61,075 bases of DNA from Faecalibacillus faecis (GTDB lineage: Bacteria > Bacillota_I > Bacilli_A > Erysipelotrichales > Coprobacillaceae). A model generated the notes under the pieces. The model saw only the letters and a list, made by a program, of their open reading frames with translations. It did not search any database and was not told the DNA's origin. The stretch spans positions 1-61,075 of the forward strand of contig NZ_PYLP01000014.1 in the NCBI RefSeq assembly GCF_003024675.1, read 5' to 3'. Numbering within the stretch: position 1 is the stretch's first letter; the number at the start of each line of letters is the position of its first letter. Shown in pieces: positions 25,861 to 35,126 of this stretch. The position numbers were made by a program, and so were the translations under genes.

Positions 25861-27483
25861 TTAGATATGATATTTTTCAACGGTTACTTGATAATTCTTA
25901 TAAAGAACAAGAATATATTCTTCTTTTAATTTTTCGACAATTCCATATCTAAAGACATCTTCTTTATTTAAACGATAGGTATTTATTAATAGATGTTTAG
26001 TTTCTTTTTCATTTTCTATTCTTGGTTTCCACCATTTTTTAGGTTTTACCTTTGATAATCTTAAATAATCTTCAATAAGTTCATCTTCATATCTTCCTTT
26101 TAAATAAAGATTAAGATATTGGAATAATTCATCTAATTGGAAACCAAAGAATTTAAAATCATTTGCTTGATAAAATTCACCAAGATCCAAAAAGAAATAA
26201 AACGGTGAAGCACAAGCTCTTAATACCTTATTCATTGTTATTGGCATTCTTCCTGAATTCCAATATTTTTGTAACATATCTTCTGCTAAATGAATCTTTT
26301 CAATATCTTCTTTTGATAAATCATGGCTTTCAATAAGTTCATAAGGTGCTTCTTGTTGATACACATAACCATATTTATTAGCTTCGTTTCTTAAACTTGT
26401 CCCTCTTAAAAGTTTTAAAAAACCAAGTTGTAATTCTTTTGGATAAAGTCTAAAGACATCATCAAAGGATTTAGAAAAACGTTGAAGGTTTTCTAAAGGA
26501 AGTCCTGCAATAAGATCCAAATGAAAATCAATCTTATGATTTTGTTGGAGCTGTTTGATGACGTCACATAAACGTTCAAAATTTTGATAACGTCGTACTA
26601 CCTTATTAGTTGGTTCATAAGTTGATTGAATGCCAATTTCAAAACGAAGTAAACCATCTGGTGCTTCTTCATTAATAAAGTCAATAATTCTTTGATCCAA
26701 AACATCTCCGTTGATTTCAAATTGTAGTTGAACCCCTGGACGAGCATGTTTAAAAACAAAATCAAGGATTTCTAATGCATGTTCTGTTTTAGCGTTAAAT
26801 GAACGATCAAGTAATTTAATTACTTTTACATCAGTTTCTAAAAGTAAACCTAATTGTTGTTTTAAATAACCCATTGAAAAGAAACGTAATCCTTTTTCTA
26901 AAGAAGATAAACAATATTGACATTGATAAGGACAACCTCGACTTGTTTCAAAATACAAGATACGATTCTTCATATCCTTTTTATCTCTTTCTAATAAATA
27001 GGGAGAATCCAATGTTTCTAAATAACTTAAATCCACTGGTGGAATAAGACGGTCATCTCTTTTTTCTTTTGTAGATACTCCTTGAAGACAAACCTCTTCT
27101 TTGTTTTCTAAACAGGTAAGTAGTTTATCTAAAGCAATTTCTCCTTCACCCGCCATAATATAATCAATTTCAAAGGTATCTAAGAAGTGATCGATGTCAT
27201 ACATGACTTCTGGCCCACCAATAACAATGATTAAATTTGGTTGTTTTTGTTTTAAAAGATGACATAGTTCTTGAATAAGATCTACATTCCAAATATAAAC
27301 ACTTAGACAAAGGACATCTAAGTTTTGTTGAATTAAATCATCAACAATATGATTTAAATCATCTTTAATGGTATATTCTTTAAAATCAATATCATGTCTT
27401 TCTTTACAAGCAACATAAAGTAAACGAAGTGATAATGATTTATGGATAAATTTTGAATTGAGTGTTGTAATTAATGTTTTCAT
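25861..27483 (-). CDS. B12-binding-domain radical SAM protein (DUF4080)
   Basis: A 540-residue protein: an N-terminal cobalamin-binding-like Rossmann domain (residues 1-140, with IVIGGPEVMYD), the radical SAM cluster motif RGCPYQCQYC near residue 184, and a C-terminal DUF4080 region. The family is widespread in anaerobic Firmicutes; the reaction is not known, although some members are annotated as methylthiotransferase-like. It starts with ATG at 27483 and stands in the same direction as the carboxypeptidase upstream. Confidence 0.85.
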   Translation of the reverse strand: MKTLITTLNSKFIHKSLSLRLLYVACKERHDIDFKEYTIKDDLNHIVDDLIQQNLDVLCLSVYIWNVDLIQELCHLLKQKQPNLIIVIGGPEVMYDIDHFLDTFEIDYIMAGEGEIALDKLLTCLENKEEVCLQGVSTKEKRDDRLIPPVDLSYLETLDSPYLLERDKKDMKNRILYFETSRGCPYQCQYCLSSLEKGLRFFSMGYLKQQLGLLLETDVKVIKLLDRSFNAKTEHALEILDFVFKHARPGVQLQFEINGDVLDQRIIDFINEEAPDGLLRFEIGIQSTYEPTNKVVRRYQNFERLCDVIKQLQQNHKIDFHLDLIAGLPLENLQRFSKSFDDVFRLYPKELQLGFLKLLRGTSLRNEANKYGYVYQQEAPYELIESHDLSKEDIEKIHLAEDMLQKYWNSGRMPITMNKVLRACASPFYFFLDLGEFYQANDFKFFGFQLDELFQYLNLYLKGRYEDELIEDYLRLSKVKPKKWWKPRIENEKETKHLLINTYRLNKEDVFRYGIVEKLKEEYILVLYKNYQVTVEKYHI

Positions 27484-27495
27484 ATCTATCTATTT

Positions 27496-27522
27496 AAAAA
27501 TCTAGAGAAAACTCTAGATTTT
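27496..27522 (-). terminator. Terminator after the carboxypeptidase gene
   Basis: AAAATCTAGAG-TTTT-CTCTAGATTTT followed by T on the minus strand. Confidence 0.75.
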
Positions 27523-28780
27523 AATCTTTCTTATATTTTGGAATCGCATTTTTATAAAGACAATATTCTTCTAATGTCCAGTTTTTGTTCATAATTTCTT
27601 TAGCCACATCTTTACCAACATAACGTAAATGCCAAGGTTCATGAGAAATACCAGTAATACCATCTGTTCCTTCAGTAAAACGAATGATGAAACCATATTT
27701 TGCACAGTTTTTAACGACCCATTTATATTCAACCGTATCTCCAAAAACAAGTCTTTGTTTATCAACAACACTTTGTGAAGTCATATCAATTCCAAGTCCT
27801 GTTTGGTGTTCACTTGCTCCTGGTGTAGCAACGTATTCTTTAGCGTAAACTTCACCGTATTTTTGTTGTGTTTCATCATAGATTTTTGTTTGTTCTTCAT
27901 AAGAACGATACCCACTGTTTAATAATAAGTGCATATCTTCTTTTTCAGCATCTTTAATCATTTTAATTAAAGCATTAGCAGCTACTTTACGAAGTTGTGG
28001 ATGATCACATGTTGGAGCCACATACTCACTATCTACATTGACTAAATCTTTTGGTTCATAATCATTTAAATAGAATCCTTTTTTAACAAGTGTTAATAAA
28101 TCATCTGGATTTGTAATGTCATATTTTTCTTTTGTATCTCCATTACTTGATACAATGAATGGATAATTAACAATATTGACTGCGTAATTGTAATCTTTTA
28201 CTTCTTTATATTTTTCAATATAATCATTGATTTTCTTTAAATTATATCCTTTTACTTTTCTAAAAGGAGCTGTTTGACTATTTGAAAGTTTGTTATCTAC
28301 AAGATATTGAAGATCACTTTTTCCAGCACCATCTTCCAACATTTTCCAAATAGTAGAATCTTTATAACCTAATTGATGTAATGTAGGTACTTGGTTTTCA
28401 AAAATATAATCAGCCACTTCTACAAGATCATCATAAGCTAATTCTTTATGTAATGCATAAAAACGTTCGTATTCATCATAAAGAGTTACTTTATTTGAAT
28501 TATCGATCCATTTTAAAATATGTGTCATTTTATCATGAGATAACAATTCTTTTTCTTCATCATTATCAAATGAACGTACAAGTTCACTTGTAGTTGACCA
28601 AGAATAACCTTTTACTAAAAATTGAATACGATTAAAATTAAAATAAACAACAATTCCGACAACAAGCAGAATTCCTGCAATTACCGCAAGGGCTGCACGA
28701 TCAACTCTTAATCTTCTTCTTTTTGAACTATAAGAACTATAATATCCATAGTCCATTTTTTTCTTTCTAAATAATCCCAT
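27521..28780 (-). CDS. D-alanyl-D-alanine carboxypeptidase, VanY/M15 family
   Basis: A 419-residue membrane-anchored zinc peptidase that trims peptidoglycan stem peptides. The N-terminus is positively charged and followed by a membrane helix (about residues 30-50). The M15 domain at the C-terminus shows LLNSGYRSYEEQTKIYDE, GASEHQTGLGIDMT (His and Asp zinc ligands) and EPWHLRYVG (catalytic Glu and His). The ATG at 28780 follows AGAGGTGAG; a longer frame starting 54 bases upstream would run into the fumarase gene and has no such site. Confidence 0.88.
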   Translation of the reverse strand: MGLFRKKKMDYGYYSSYSSKRRRLRVDRAALAVIAGILLVVGIVVYFNFNRIQFLVKGYSWSTTSELVRSFDNDEEKELLSHDKMTHILKWIDNSNKVTLYDEYERFYALHKELAYDDLVEVADYIFENQVPTLHQLGYKDSTIWKMLEDGAGKSDLQYLVDNKLSNSQTAPFRKVKGYNLKKINDYIEKYKEVKDYNYAVNIVNYPFIVSSNGDTKEKYDITNPDDLLTLVKKGFYLNDYEPKDLVNVDSEYVAPTCDHPQLRKVAANALIKMIKDAEKEDMHLLLNSGYRSYEEQTKIYDETQQKYGEVYAKEYVATPGASEHQTGLGIDMTSQSVVDKQRLVFGDTVEYKWVVKNCAKYGFIIRFTEGTDGITGISHEPWHLRYVGKDVAKEIMNKNWTLEEYCLYKNAIPKYKKD

Positions 28781-28824
28781 TTTCTCACCTCTATCAACGA
28801 TAGCTATTATAGAAAATAACCTAT

Positions 28825-29382
28825 CTATTGACAATCATTTTTTAAATAGTTTTTTCTACCAATTTCATAAAGATCATTTCCTAATTGATCTATCACGACA
28901 ACAAGTGGCATATTTTTAACTTTGAGCTTACGAATTGCTTCAGGTCCTAAGTCATCAAAGGCAATAATTTCGCACTCTTCAATACAAGATGACATCATCG
29001 CTCCAGCACCACCAATTGCGCCAAAATAAACACCACAATGATCAACAATAGCTTTTTTGACAGCTTCATTACGATAGCCTTTACCAATCATCGCATGTAA
29101 ACCAAGTCCAATCAATCTTGGTGAATAAGCATCCATTCTTCCTGAAGTTGTTGGTCCTCCACTACCAAAAACTTGTCCTGGTTTGGAAGGAGTTGGTCCA
29201 ACATAGAAGATGGTTTGATTTTGAATATCAAAAGGAAGTTTTTTTCCTTCATCCAATAATTGAATTAATCTTTTATGAGCAGCATCTCTACCTGTATAAA
29301 TCGTTCCACTTAAATACACTTCATCTCCTGCATGAAGTTGTTTAATTTTATCAACTGTTAACGGTGTTTCTAAATAAATCAT
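28825..29382 (-). CDS. Class I fumarate hydratase, beta subunit
   Basis: 185 residues, matching the C-terminal (swivelling) domain of the iron-sulfur fumarase/tartrate dehydratase family, with VYLSGTIYTGRDAAHKRL near the start and GPTTSGRMD in the middle. It forms the enzyme with the alpha subunit encoded just before it; the two genes overlap by four bases (ATGA). Confidence 0.9.
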   Translation of the reverse strand: MIYLETPLTVDKIKQLHAGDEVYLSGTIYTGRDAAHKRLIQLLDEGKKLPFDIQNQTIFYVGPTPSKPGQVFGSGGPTTSGRMDAYSPRLIGLGLHAMIGKGYRNEAVKKAIVDHCGVYFGAIGGAGAMMSSCIEECEIIAFDDLGPEAIRKLKVKNMPLVVVIDQLGNDLYEIGRKNYLKNDCQ

Positions 29383-30224
29383 AACGAAGCCTCCTTATGA
29401 CGTGATACATGACAACAAATACTTACAGCAACCGGCATTCCCGCAATATGTGTTGGAAATGTTTCAATATTTAAAGATAAGGCTGTTGTCTTTCCGCCAT
29501 AACCCGCAGGTCCTATTCCTGTTTCATTGATCATCTTTAAAAGCTCATCTTCTAAAGAAGCATATCTTTGATCTGGATGATGACTACCAATCTCACGAAT
29601 CATTGCTTTTTTAGCAAGCATGGTTACTTTATCAAAAGAACCCCCAATACCAACACCAATAACCATTGGTGGACAGGCATTTGGTCCTGCATCATTTACA
29701 ACTTTCATGACAAAGTCTTTGACTCCTTGTAAACCATCACTTGGTTTTAACATCTTAATTTGACTCATATTTTCTGAACCAAATCCTTTAGGTGCTAAAG
29801 TAATATGAAAGGTATCACCCTCTACAATATCATAATAGATGATGGCAGGTGTATTATCTTTGGTATTTGTACGTTCAAATAATGGATCTTTGACAACCGA
29901 TTTTCTTAAATATCCTTCTATATATCCTTGACGTATTCCTTCTTGAATTGCTTCTTTTAAACTACCACCCGTAATATGAACTTCTTGTCCCATTGTCACA
30001 TAAACAAAAGCCATTCCTGTATCTTGACAAATTGGCATTTGTTTTTCTCTTGCAAGATCAGCATTATCAATAAGAACTTGTAATGTTTTCTTAGCAAGTA
30101 AACTATCTTCTTCATCATGTTTTTGATGAAGTTGTTGATAAACATCTTTAGGTAGATTTGTTGCTGCTTCAATACACATTGTTTTTAATGTTTCTGTAAT
30201 TTCTTGACATGTTATTTCTTTCAT
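29379..30224 (-). CDS. Class I fumarate hydratase, alpha subunit
   Basis: 281 residues carrying the three Cys that bind the oxygen-sensitive 4Fe-4S cluster: PICQDTGMAF, GPNACPPMVIGVGIGG and VSICCHVSRH. It converts fumarate and malate reversibly. Tartrate dehydratase is the alternative within the same family. It lies 11 bases after an RpiR-type regulator gene, which probably controls it. Confidence 0.9.
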   Translation of the reverse strand: MKEITCQEITETLKTMCIEAATNLPKDVYQQLHQKHDEEDSLLAKKTLQVLIDNADLAREKQMPICQDTGMAFVYVTMGQEVHITGGSLKEAIQEGIRQGYIEGYLRKSVVKDPLFERTNTKDNTPAIIYYDIVEGDTFHITLAPKGFGSENMSQIKMLKPSDGLQGVKDFVMKVVNDAGPNACPPMVIGVGIGGSFDKVTMLAKKAMIREIGSHHPDQRYASLEDELLKMINETGIGPAGYGGKTTALSLNIETFPTHIAGMPVAVSICCHVSRHKEASL

Positions 30225-30235
30225 ATCAGTTCCCT

Positions 30236-31054
30236 CTATTCAATAATATTGTCTTTAACATCTGGATAATAGATAGAATAATAACGTAAAGCCATTAATT
30301 CCATCGTTGTAAGTAGATTATGTTTCCCTGTTCTTTTATATTTAGGATTTCCTATTCCAATAACATAATCTGGTTCAAAACCAAAATCAAAATCTTGATC
30401 ATTAGTAATAATAACAACTTTCGCATTTGATTTTTTTATGTATGAAATCATCTTTTGATTTCCATTAAAAATATGTCCACTTACAGTTAAAATAATAGCA
30501 ACACTATTTTCATCTAACTCTTTTGCACATTGAAGTTGATTCGTTTGTTCCATATAAGCCATGGTAAACTTTTCTAACATCAATAAATCTGTCTGAAAAT
30601 GTAATGCGACCGAATGAGAAAACTGTGTTCCAAAAAAAGCTACATTATCACTATCATGAATCAATTGAATGACTTGATCAATGACCTTCCAATCTAAATA
30701 AGAAGAAAGTTGACTTAAAGAAGCACAAATTTGTTGAGTATAATAAGCTGTACTTTCTTCAGGATGATCTTTCATCATATCTAATGGAACATTGATTAAA
30801 TTATTAAACTTTCTTGATGTCGAACTAAACCAAGCACATTCTTGTTTTAAATGCGCATAGTTTTCATAACCTAATGTTCGACAAAAACGAGAAATCGTTG
30901 CTGGTGATACAAAACATTCACTTGCTAGTTTAGAAATTCCCATGTGTGCCACTTCAGAAATATGATGTGCCATATACCAAGCAATATTATAATTTGTATC
31001 TGCTTCATTGGCACTATCTAGATATATTAATAAACGATAAAATAAATTTTTCAT
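30236..31054 (-). CDS. MurR/RpiR family transcriptional regulator
   Basis: 272 residues: an N-terminal HTH-6 domain (residues 1-75; the helix-turn-helix includes VSPATISRFCRTLGYENY) and a C-terminal SIS sugar-phosphate-binding domain (VAFFGTQFSHSVAL, ILTVSGHIFNG). It is first in an operon with the fumarase genes, an unusual partnership because the family usually controls sugar-phosphate use. Confidence 0.88.
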   Translation of the reverse strand: MKNLFYRLLIYLDSANEADTNYNIAWYMAHHISEVAHMGISKLASECFVSPATISRFCRTLGYENYAHLKQECAWFSSTSRKFNNLINVPLDMMKDHPEESTAYYTQQICASLSQLSSYLDWKVIDQVIQLIHDSDNVAFFGTQFSHSVALHFQTDLLMLEKFTMAYMEQTNQLQCAKELDENSVAIILTVSGHIFNGNQKMISYIKKSNAKVVIITNDQDFDFGFEPDYVIGIGNPKYKRTGKHNLLTTMELMALRYYSIYYPDVKDNIIE

Positions 31055-31235
31055 GCTATTCTCCTCTATTCTACAACATTATACACTAAATCTTTCTTCT
31101 TGTTGATAGATATTTTTTGTTTTATAAATCACATATTTTTTGACATTTGTGCCTTTTTTTCTCTAATTTTTATATTTATATTAATAAATGTGGAAAGAGA
31201 TAGATTTTACTATTCATATTCCCTCTATTTACTTT

Positions 31236-31296
31236 CTACATATTCTTATCCTCCCAAATAAGAATATTGAAAAGGCATCTTGATGTCTTTTTTGTT
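31236..31296 (+). ncRNA. Candidate small RNA with C-rich loop
   Basis: Two hairpins stand in a gap of 276 bases between divergent genes. The first is TATTCTTAT/ATAAGAATA (31241-31249 and 31258-31266) with loop CCTCCCAA, complementary to Shine-Dalgarno sequences. The second is AAAGGCATC/GATGTCTTT (31271-31290) with a run of T, a terminator. A TTGACA lies at 31140-31145 but its -10 is poor, so the promoter is unclear. It could instead be a leader and terminator upstream of mscL. Confidence 0.4.
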
Positions 31297-31330
31297 TTAC
31301 ATATAACAATACCTAAAGGAGATAGAAAAA

Positions 31331-31774
31331 ATGTTAAAAGAGTTTAAAGAGTTTGCCTTAAAAGGGAACATGATTGACTTAGCTGTAGGGGTTATCATTG
31401 GGGGTGCTTTTAATTCACTTGTAACATCACTTGTTGAAAATATCATCATGCCTATTTTAAGTTTAGTTACAGGTAAGATTGATTTTTCTAACTTATTTAT
31501 CGCTTTGGACGGAAATACATATAAAACACTTGCTCAAGCACAAAAAGCAGGTGCATCTACAATCAATTACGGTTTATTTGTAACTGGTTTATTAAACTTC
31601 ATCATCATGGCTTTTGTGATTTTTATGATTGTGAAAGCTATGAATAAATTAAGAGAAAAAACAGAAAAACCAGTTGAAGAAAAAACAACTAAAAAAATAT
31701 GTCCTTATTGTCAAAGCGAAATTTCTATTCAAGCAACTCGTTGCCCACACTGTACAAGTCAATTAGAAAAGTAA
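31331..31774 (+). CDS. mscL: Large-conductance mechanosensitive channel with C-terminal zinc ribbon
   Basis: A 147-residue osmotic safety valve of the cytoplasmic membrane. The N-terminal [23 protein letters not shown] is the hallmark amphipathic helix plus first membrane helix; the second helix is near residues 78-100. After it, a zinc ribbon is added: Cys124/Cys127 (ICPYC) and Cys138/Cys141 (RCPHC). This tail replaces the usual C-terminal helical bundle. RBS AAAGGAG. Confidence 0.92.
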   Translation: MLKEFKEFALKGNMIDLAVGVIIGGAFNSLVTSLVENIIMPILSLVTGKIDFSNLFIALDGNTYKTLAQAQKAGASTINYGLFVTGLLNFIIMAFVIFMIVKAMNKLREKTEKPVEEKTTKKICPYCQSEISIQATRCPHCTSQLEK

Positions 31775-31816
31775 AAAAACTCTCTGTAATGTACTCATTA
31801 CAAAGAGCTTTTTTAC
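31775..31816. terminator. Terminator between mscL and the pseudogene
   Basis: CTCT-C-TGTAATG and CATTACA-AAGAG pair across TACT, with A-rich and T-rich flanks, so it can serve both directions. Confidence 0.65.
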
Positions 31817-31818
31817 TA

Positions 31819-32265
31819 TTATTTGATTTTAATAATCTTGCCATCTATTGCAAAATCAAATTTTGCTTCAGTATCATAATTTTCTTCTTTCCCCCGCAAA
31901 TGTCGTAGCTTTTCCGTAATAATGCATAATTGTTTTCCCATTTTTTACGGATAAATCAAGCTTAATATCACTGCTTTGATAAGCATTTTTTAAAAGTGAG
32001 CTAGTTCCTTCGTGTTGTAGCTGAATTTCTACAATTTGTAATTCTATTTTAGGATCTATTTCAATACCATGTCGTGTGGTATAAATTATTTGTGGGACTT
32101 CTATTTTTAAATTGTTTCCTGCTGTACCTTCACTTACTTGAATATTGATTTCAGGATGATTGGCACACCACTTATAATAACCAAACCCACAGATAATTAA
32201 TATAAAAAAAATAAGAAGATATGAAGGTAAAGCTTTTTGATTTTAAATGTTATATATTGTTTCAT
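31819..32265 (-). pseudogene. Frameshifted small surface protein gene
   Basis: Reading the minus strand from ATG at 32265, about 148 codons can be followed only by changing frame twice: once at a T8 run near 32207 and once at a G5 run near 31893. The joined product would be a membrane helix ILIICGFGYYKW, then a beta-rich extracellular domain with EINIQVSEGTAGNN and KLDLSVKNGKTIM, ending KIIKIK. Both breaks fall in homopolymers, so decay, slippage-based switching or sequencing error are all possible. Family not recognised. Confidence 0.6.
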
Positions 32266-32312
32266 AGTTTCATCTACCCATTTATTTGATTATAACATAG
32301 ATATTCTATATA

Positions 32313-32340
32313 AAACAAAAAACATCGATTACTCGATGTC
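32313..32340 (-). terminator. Terminator of tRNA cluster 2
   Basis: On the minus strand ACATCGA-GTAA-TCGATGT is followed by TTTTTTGTTTTA, 10 bases after the last tRNA. Confidence 0.85.
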
Positions 32341-32349
32341 TCTTACATT

Positions 32350-32433
32350 TGGTGCGGGCGACAGGAATCGAACCTGCACGCCGAAGGCGCTAGATCCTAA
32401 GTCTAGTGCGTCTGCCAGTTCCGCCACGCCCGC
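32350..32433 (-). tRNA. tRNA-Leu(TAG)
   Basis: Acceptor GCGGGCG/CGCCCGC, class II variable arm, anticodon loop CTTAGGA (TAG), CCA encoded. Last gene of cluster 2. Confidence 0.95.
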
Positions 32434-32440
32434 ATAGAAA

Positions 32441-32516
32441 TGGTGACCCGCAGGCGACTCGAACGCCTGACCCTCTGATTAAAAGTCAGATGCTCTACCA
32501 ACTGAGCTAGCGGGTC
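32441..32516 (-). tRNA. tRNA-Lys(TTT)
   Basis: Anticodon loop CTTTTAA; sequence matches the Lys gene of cluster 1. CCA encoded. Confidence 0.95.
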
Positions 32517-32524
32517 AATAAATA

Positions 32525-32600
<76 letters not shown>

Positions 32601-32611
32601 ATTTAAAAAAA

Positions 32612-32687
32612 TGGTGGAGGTTAACGGGCTCGAACCGCTGACCCTCTGCTTGTAAGGCAGATGCTCTCCCAACTGAGCTAAACCTCC
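32612..32687 (-). tRNA. tRNA-Val(TAC)
   Basis: Anticodon loop CTTACAA. Differs from the cluster 1 copy by a C-G to T-A swap in the acceptor stem. CCA encoded. Confidence 0.95.
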
Positions 32688-32691
32688 AAAA

Positions 32692-32767
32692 TGGTGACTC
32701 GTACGGGATTCGAACCCGTGAATGCATGCGTGAAAGGCATGTGAGTTAACCGTTTCTCCAACGAGCC
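32692..32767 (-). tRNA. tRNA-Glu(TTC)
   Basis: Acceptor GGCTCGT/ACGAGTC with one G-T pair, anticodon loop CTTTCAC (TTC), CCA encoded. Confidence 0.95.
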
Positions 32768-32770
32768 ACA

Positions 32771-32846
32771 TGGCGCTTGAAGTAGGACTCGAACCTACGA
32801 CCGATCGGTTAACAGCCGATTGCTCTACCAACTGAGCTATTCAAGC
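32771..32846 (-). tRNA. tRNA-Asn(GTT)
   Basis: Acceptor GCTTGAA/TTCAAGC, discriminator G, anticodon loop CTGTTAA (GTT), CCA encoded. First gene of cluster 2. Confidence 0.95.
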
Positions 32847-32853
32847 AACTTAA

Positions 32854-32876
32854 CAGTGCTCATTTATACTAGCATA
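32854..32876 (-). promoter_or_regulatory. Promoter region of tRNA cluster 2
   Basis: Minus strand reads TGCTAGTATAAATGAGCACTG, nearly the same as upstream of cluster 1. TTGTCA lies about 20 bases before TATAAA. Confidence 0.5.
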
Positions 32877-33019
32877 AGATTTTAAACTTGACAACCCTTT
32901 TTTAGATTTTTTTTACATTTTTTTCATATTTATAAAAAATAAATGTATATTTGATTATTTTATATCTTTCTATAATTAAATGATGTTATAATTATATATA
33001 TTAAACAAGGAGGATACAA

Positions 33020-33274
33020 ATGGATCAACAAAGAGAAAAAGCCTCAGCAATCGCTCATGAATTTGTCGTTTATCAAGAAAGTGAACAATCCGATATCAAA
33101 GCCGAAGAAAAAGCATTCGATGCCCTTTGGCAAAGTATATATGATGTATGTAAACTCATAAATTTTGGAATAATAGATGATATCACTCAAGAAGAATTTG
33201 AAGAAGCTTATTCATGGTTAAAAGCAACACAATCTCTTACAGAGGATTATCAAGACTTTGAATTAGAATTTTAA
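33020..33274 (+). CDS. Small acidic hypothetical protein
   Basis: An 84-residue, strongly acidic, mostly helical soluble protein; family not recognised. AAGGAGG precedes the ATG and a TATAAT lies about 30 bases further up. It is followed by the DegV gene after 10 bases, so they likely share a transcript. Confidence 0.55.
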   Translation: MDQQREKASAIAHEFVVYQESEQSDIKAEEKAFDALWQSIYDVCKLINFGIIDDITQEEFEEAYSWLKATQSLTEDYQDFELEF

Positions 33275-33284
33275 GGAGAAAAAA

Positions 33285-34139
33285 ATGGAAAAATATTTAA
33301 TTGTGACAGATACAACAAGCGCAATGAATAAAGAAATTGCTGCCGCTCATGGTATTGAACTTATTTCTTTAAGCGTTATCGTAGATGGTCAAGAATACAA
33401 AGATCAAGTTGATATTTCAACTGAACAACTTTATGATTATTTAAAAGATGGAAAAACTCCATCTACAAGTCAACCAAATACAGGTTATCTTATTGAAAAG
33501 ATGGAAGCTTGGCAAAAAGAAAACTATGAAGCCATTATTGTTGTAACATGTTCTGCTGATTTATCAGGAACAAACAACGGTTTCCATTTAGCCAAAGATA
33601 CAGTTGGTTTAGACAATGTTTATATTTATGATAGCCGCCAAGTCGGTGCTCCTGTCATGGATATGGCTATTCGTGCTAAACAACTTGCTGATGAAGGAAA
33701 AGATGTCGATGAAATTTTTAAAGTTTTAGAAGAAAAAACAAAACATTCTTTTTCTTTTTTATACCCTGATAATTTTGATCAATTATCACGCAGTGGGCGT
33801 TTATCCCCTATGGCTGCGCGTATGGCTTCTATGTTAAAAATCAAAGCTCTTTTATGTTTAGATGAGCAAGGAAAATCTGTTGATAAATACAGTATGTCTC
33901 GTACGGAAGTGAAAGTTTTAAAAGCAATCACTGATAAATTCCATGAACTAGGAGTGAATGCTGAAAAATATAAAATTTATATTTCTCATGCCGATAATAT
34001 CGTTTTCGCCAAAAAAGCAAAATTATTACTTCAAACAACATTCCATGGAATTGAAGTTGAAATTAACAACTTACCAGCTGTTTTAACATGCCATGGTGGG
34101 CTTGCTTGTTGCGCTCTTCATTCTACATATAAAATTTAG
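33285..34139 (+). CDS. DegV family fatty-acid-binding protein
   Basis: 284 residues in the usual two-domain DegV fold: YLIVTDTTSAMNKEI at the N-terminus, TPSTSQPN near residue 62 and RSGRLSPMAARMASML near residue 170. Family members (FakB-like) present fatty acids to a fatty-acid kinase; no FakA kinase gene is in this window. The dipeptidase gene follows after nine bases. Confidence 0.9.
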   Translation: MEKYLIVTDTTSAMNKEIAAAHGIELISLSVIVDGQEYKDQVDISTEQLYDYLKDGKTPSTSQPNTGYLIEKMEAWQKENYEAIIVVTCSADLSGTNNGFHLAKDTVGLDNVYIYDSRQVGAPVMDMAIRAKQLADEGKDVDEIFKVLEEKTKHSFSFLYPDNFDQLSRSGRLSPMAARMASMLKIKALLCLDEQGKSVDKYSMSRTEVKVLKAITDKFHELGVNAEKYKIYISHADNIVFAKKAKLLLQTTFHGIEVEINNLPAVLTCHGGLACCALHSTYKI

Positions 34140-34148
34140 GAGGCTTTT

Positions 34149-35126
34149 ATGAAAGTTCTTGATATGCATTGTGACACAATTACCCGTTTATACGAAGAGT
34201 ATCCAAATGAATCTTTATTAGAAAATACTGGACATATCGATTTAAAGAAAATGCAAAAAGGTGATTATCTTCTTCAAAACTTTGCGATGTTTACCAATCT
34301 TGGAAATACATCGAAGCCTTTTTTAAAAGTAAATCAATATATTAATTATTATTATCAAGAAATTGAAAAATATCCTGATTTAATTCAACCTGTCTATTGT
34401 TATCAAGATATTCTTGATCATAGAGGCCAAGGAATCATGTCAAGCATGCTAACTTTAGAAGAAGGAGCTGTCATTGAAGATGATTTATCCCTTCTCCAAC
34501 ATTATTACCGTTTAGGCGTTCGGATGATCACTCTTACTTGGAATTACAAAAATGGCATTGGTCATCCTAACTTTAGCCATGCTAAATGTTATGAAGATAC
34601 GTTAAAAATCAACACAAAAGACGGTTTAACTCCTTTTGGAATTCGTTACATTCAAGAAATGGAACGTTTAGGAATTATCATTGATGTTTCTCATTTAAGC
34701 GATGCAGGATTTTATGATGTTTTAAACAATACAACAAAGCCTTTTGTTGCTTCCCATAGTAATGCCCGTCATTTGTGTAAGGCAGCACGTAATATGTCGG
34801 ATGATATGATTTTAAAGCTTGCTAAGCGTGGTGGGGTTATGGGAATTAATTTCTATGGAAACTTTTTAGTTGATGGCGATGGCCACTGTAAAAGTTGTAT
34901 AGAGGATATGGTAAAACATATTCTTTATATTAAAGATCTTGCAGGAATTGATTGTATCGGTTTAGGAAGTGATTTTGATGGTATTAATAGTGAATTAGAA
35001 ATGAAAGATGCTTCTTATTATCAGTTATTGTATGAGGCTTTAGTAAAAGCAGGATTAAGCGAGGAAGAAATTGAAAAAATATTTTATAAAAACGTTTTGC
35101 GTGTTTATAAAGAAATATTGAGATAG
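34149..35126 (+). CDS. Membrane dipeptidase-like (M19) zinc peptidase
   Basis: 325 residues of the renal dipeptidase fold. Zinc ligands: HCDTITRLYE (His/Asp near residue 7), the bridging Glu in MLTLEEGA, IIDVSHLS and ASHSNARH (His). LGSDFDG near residue 275 completes the set. It cleaves dipeptides, often with D-residues from wall turnover. RBS AGGAGG; terminator overlaps its stop. Confidence 0.9.
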   Translation: MKVLDMHCDTITRLYEEYPNESLLENTGHIDLKKMQKGDYLLQNFAMFTNLGNTSKPFLKVNQYINYYYQEIEKYPDLIQPVYCYQDILDHRGQGIMSSMLTLEEGAVIEDDLSLLQHYYRLGVRMITLTWNYKNGIGHPNFSHAKCYEDTLKINTKDGLTPFGIRYIQEMERLGIIIDVSHLSDAGFYDVLNNTTKPFVASHSNARHLCKAARNMSDDMILKLAKRGGVMGINFYGNFLVDGDGHCKSCIEDMVKHILYIKDLAGIDCIGLGSDFDGINSELEMKDASYYQLLYEALVKAGLSEEEIEKIFYKNVLRVYKEILR

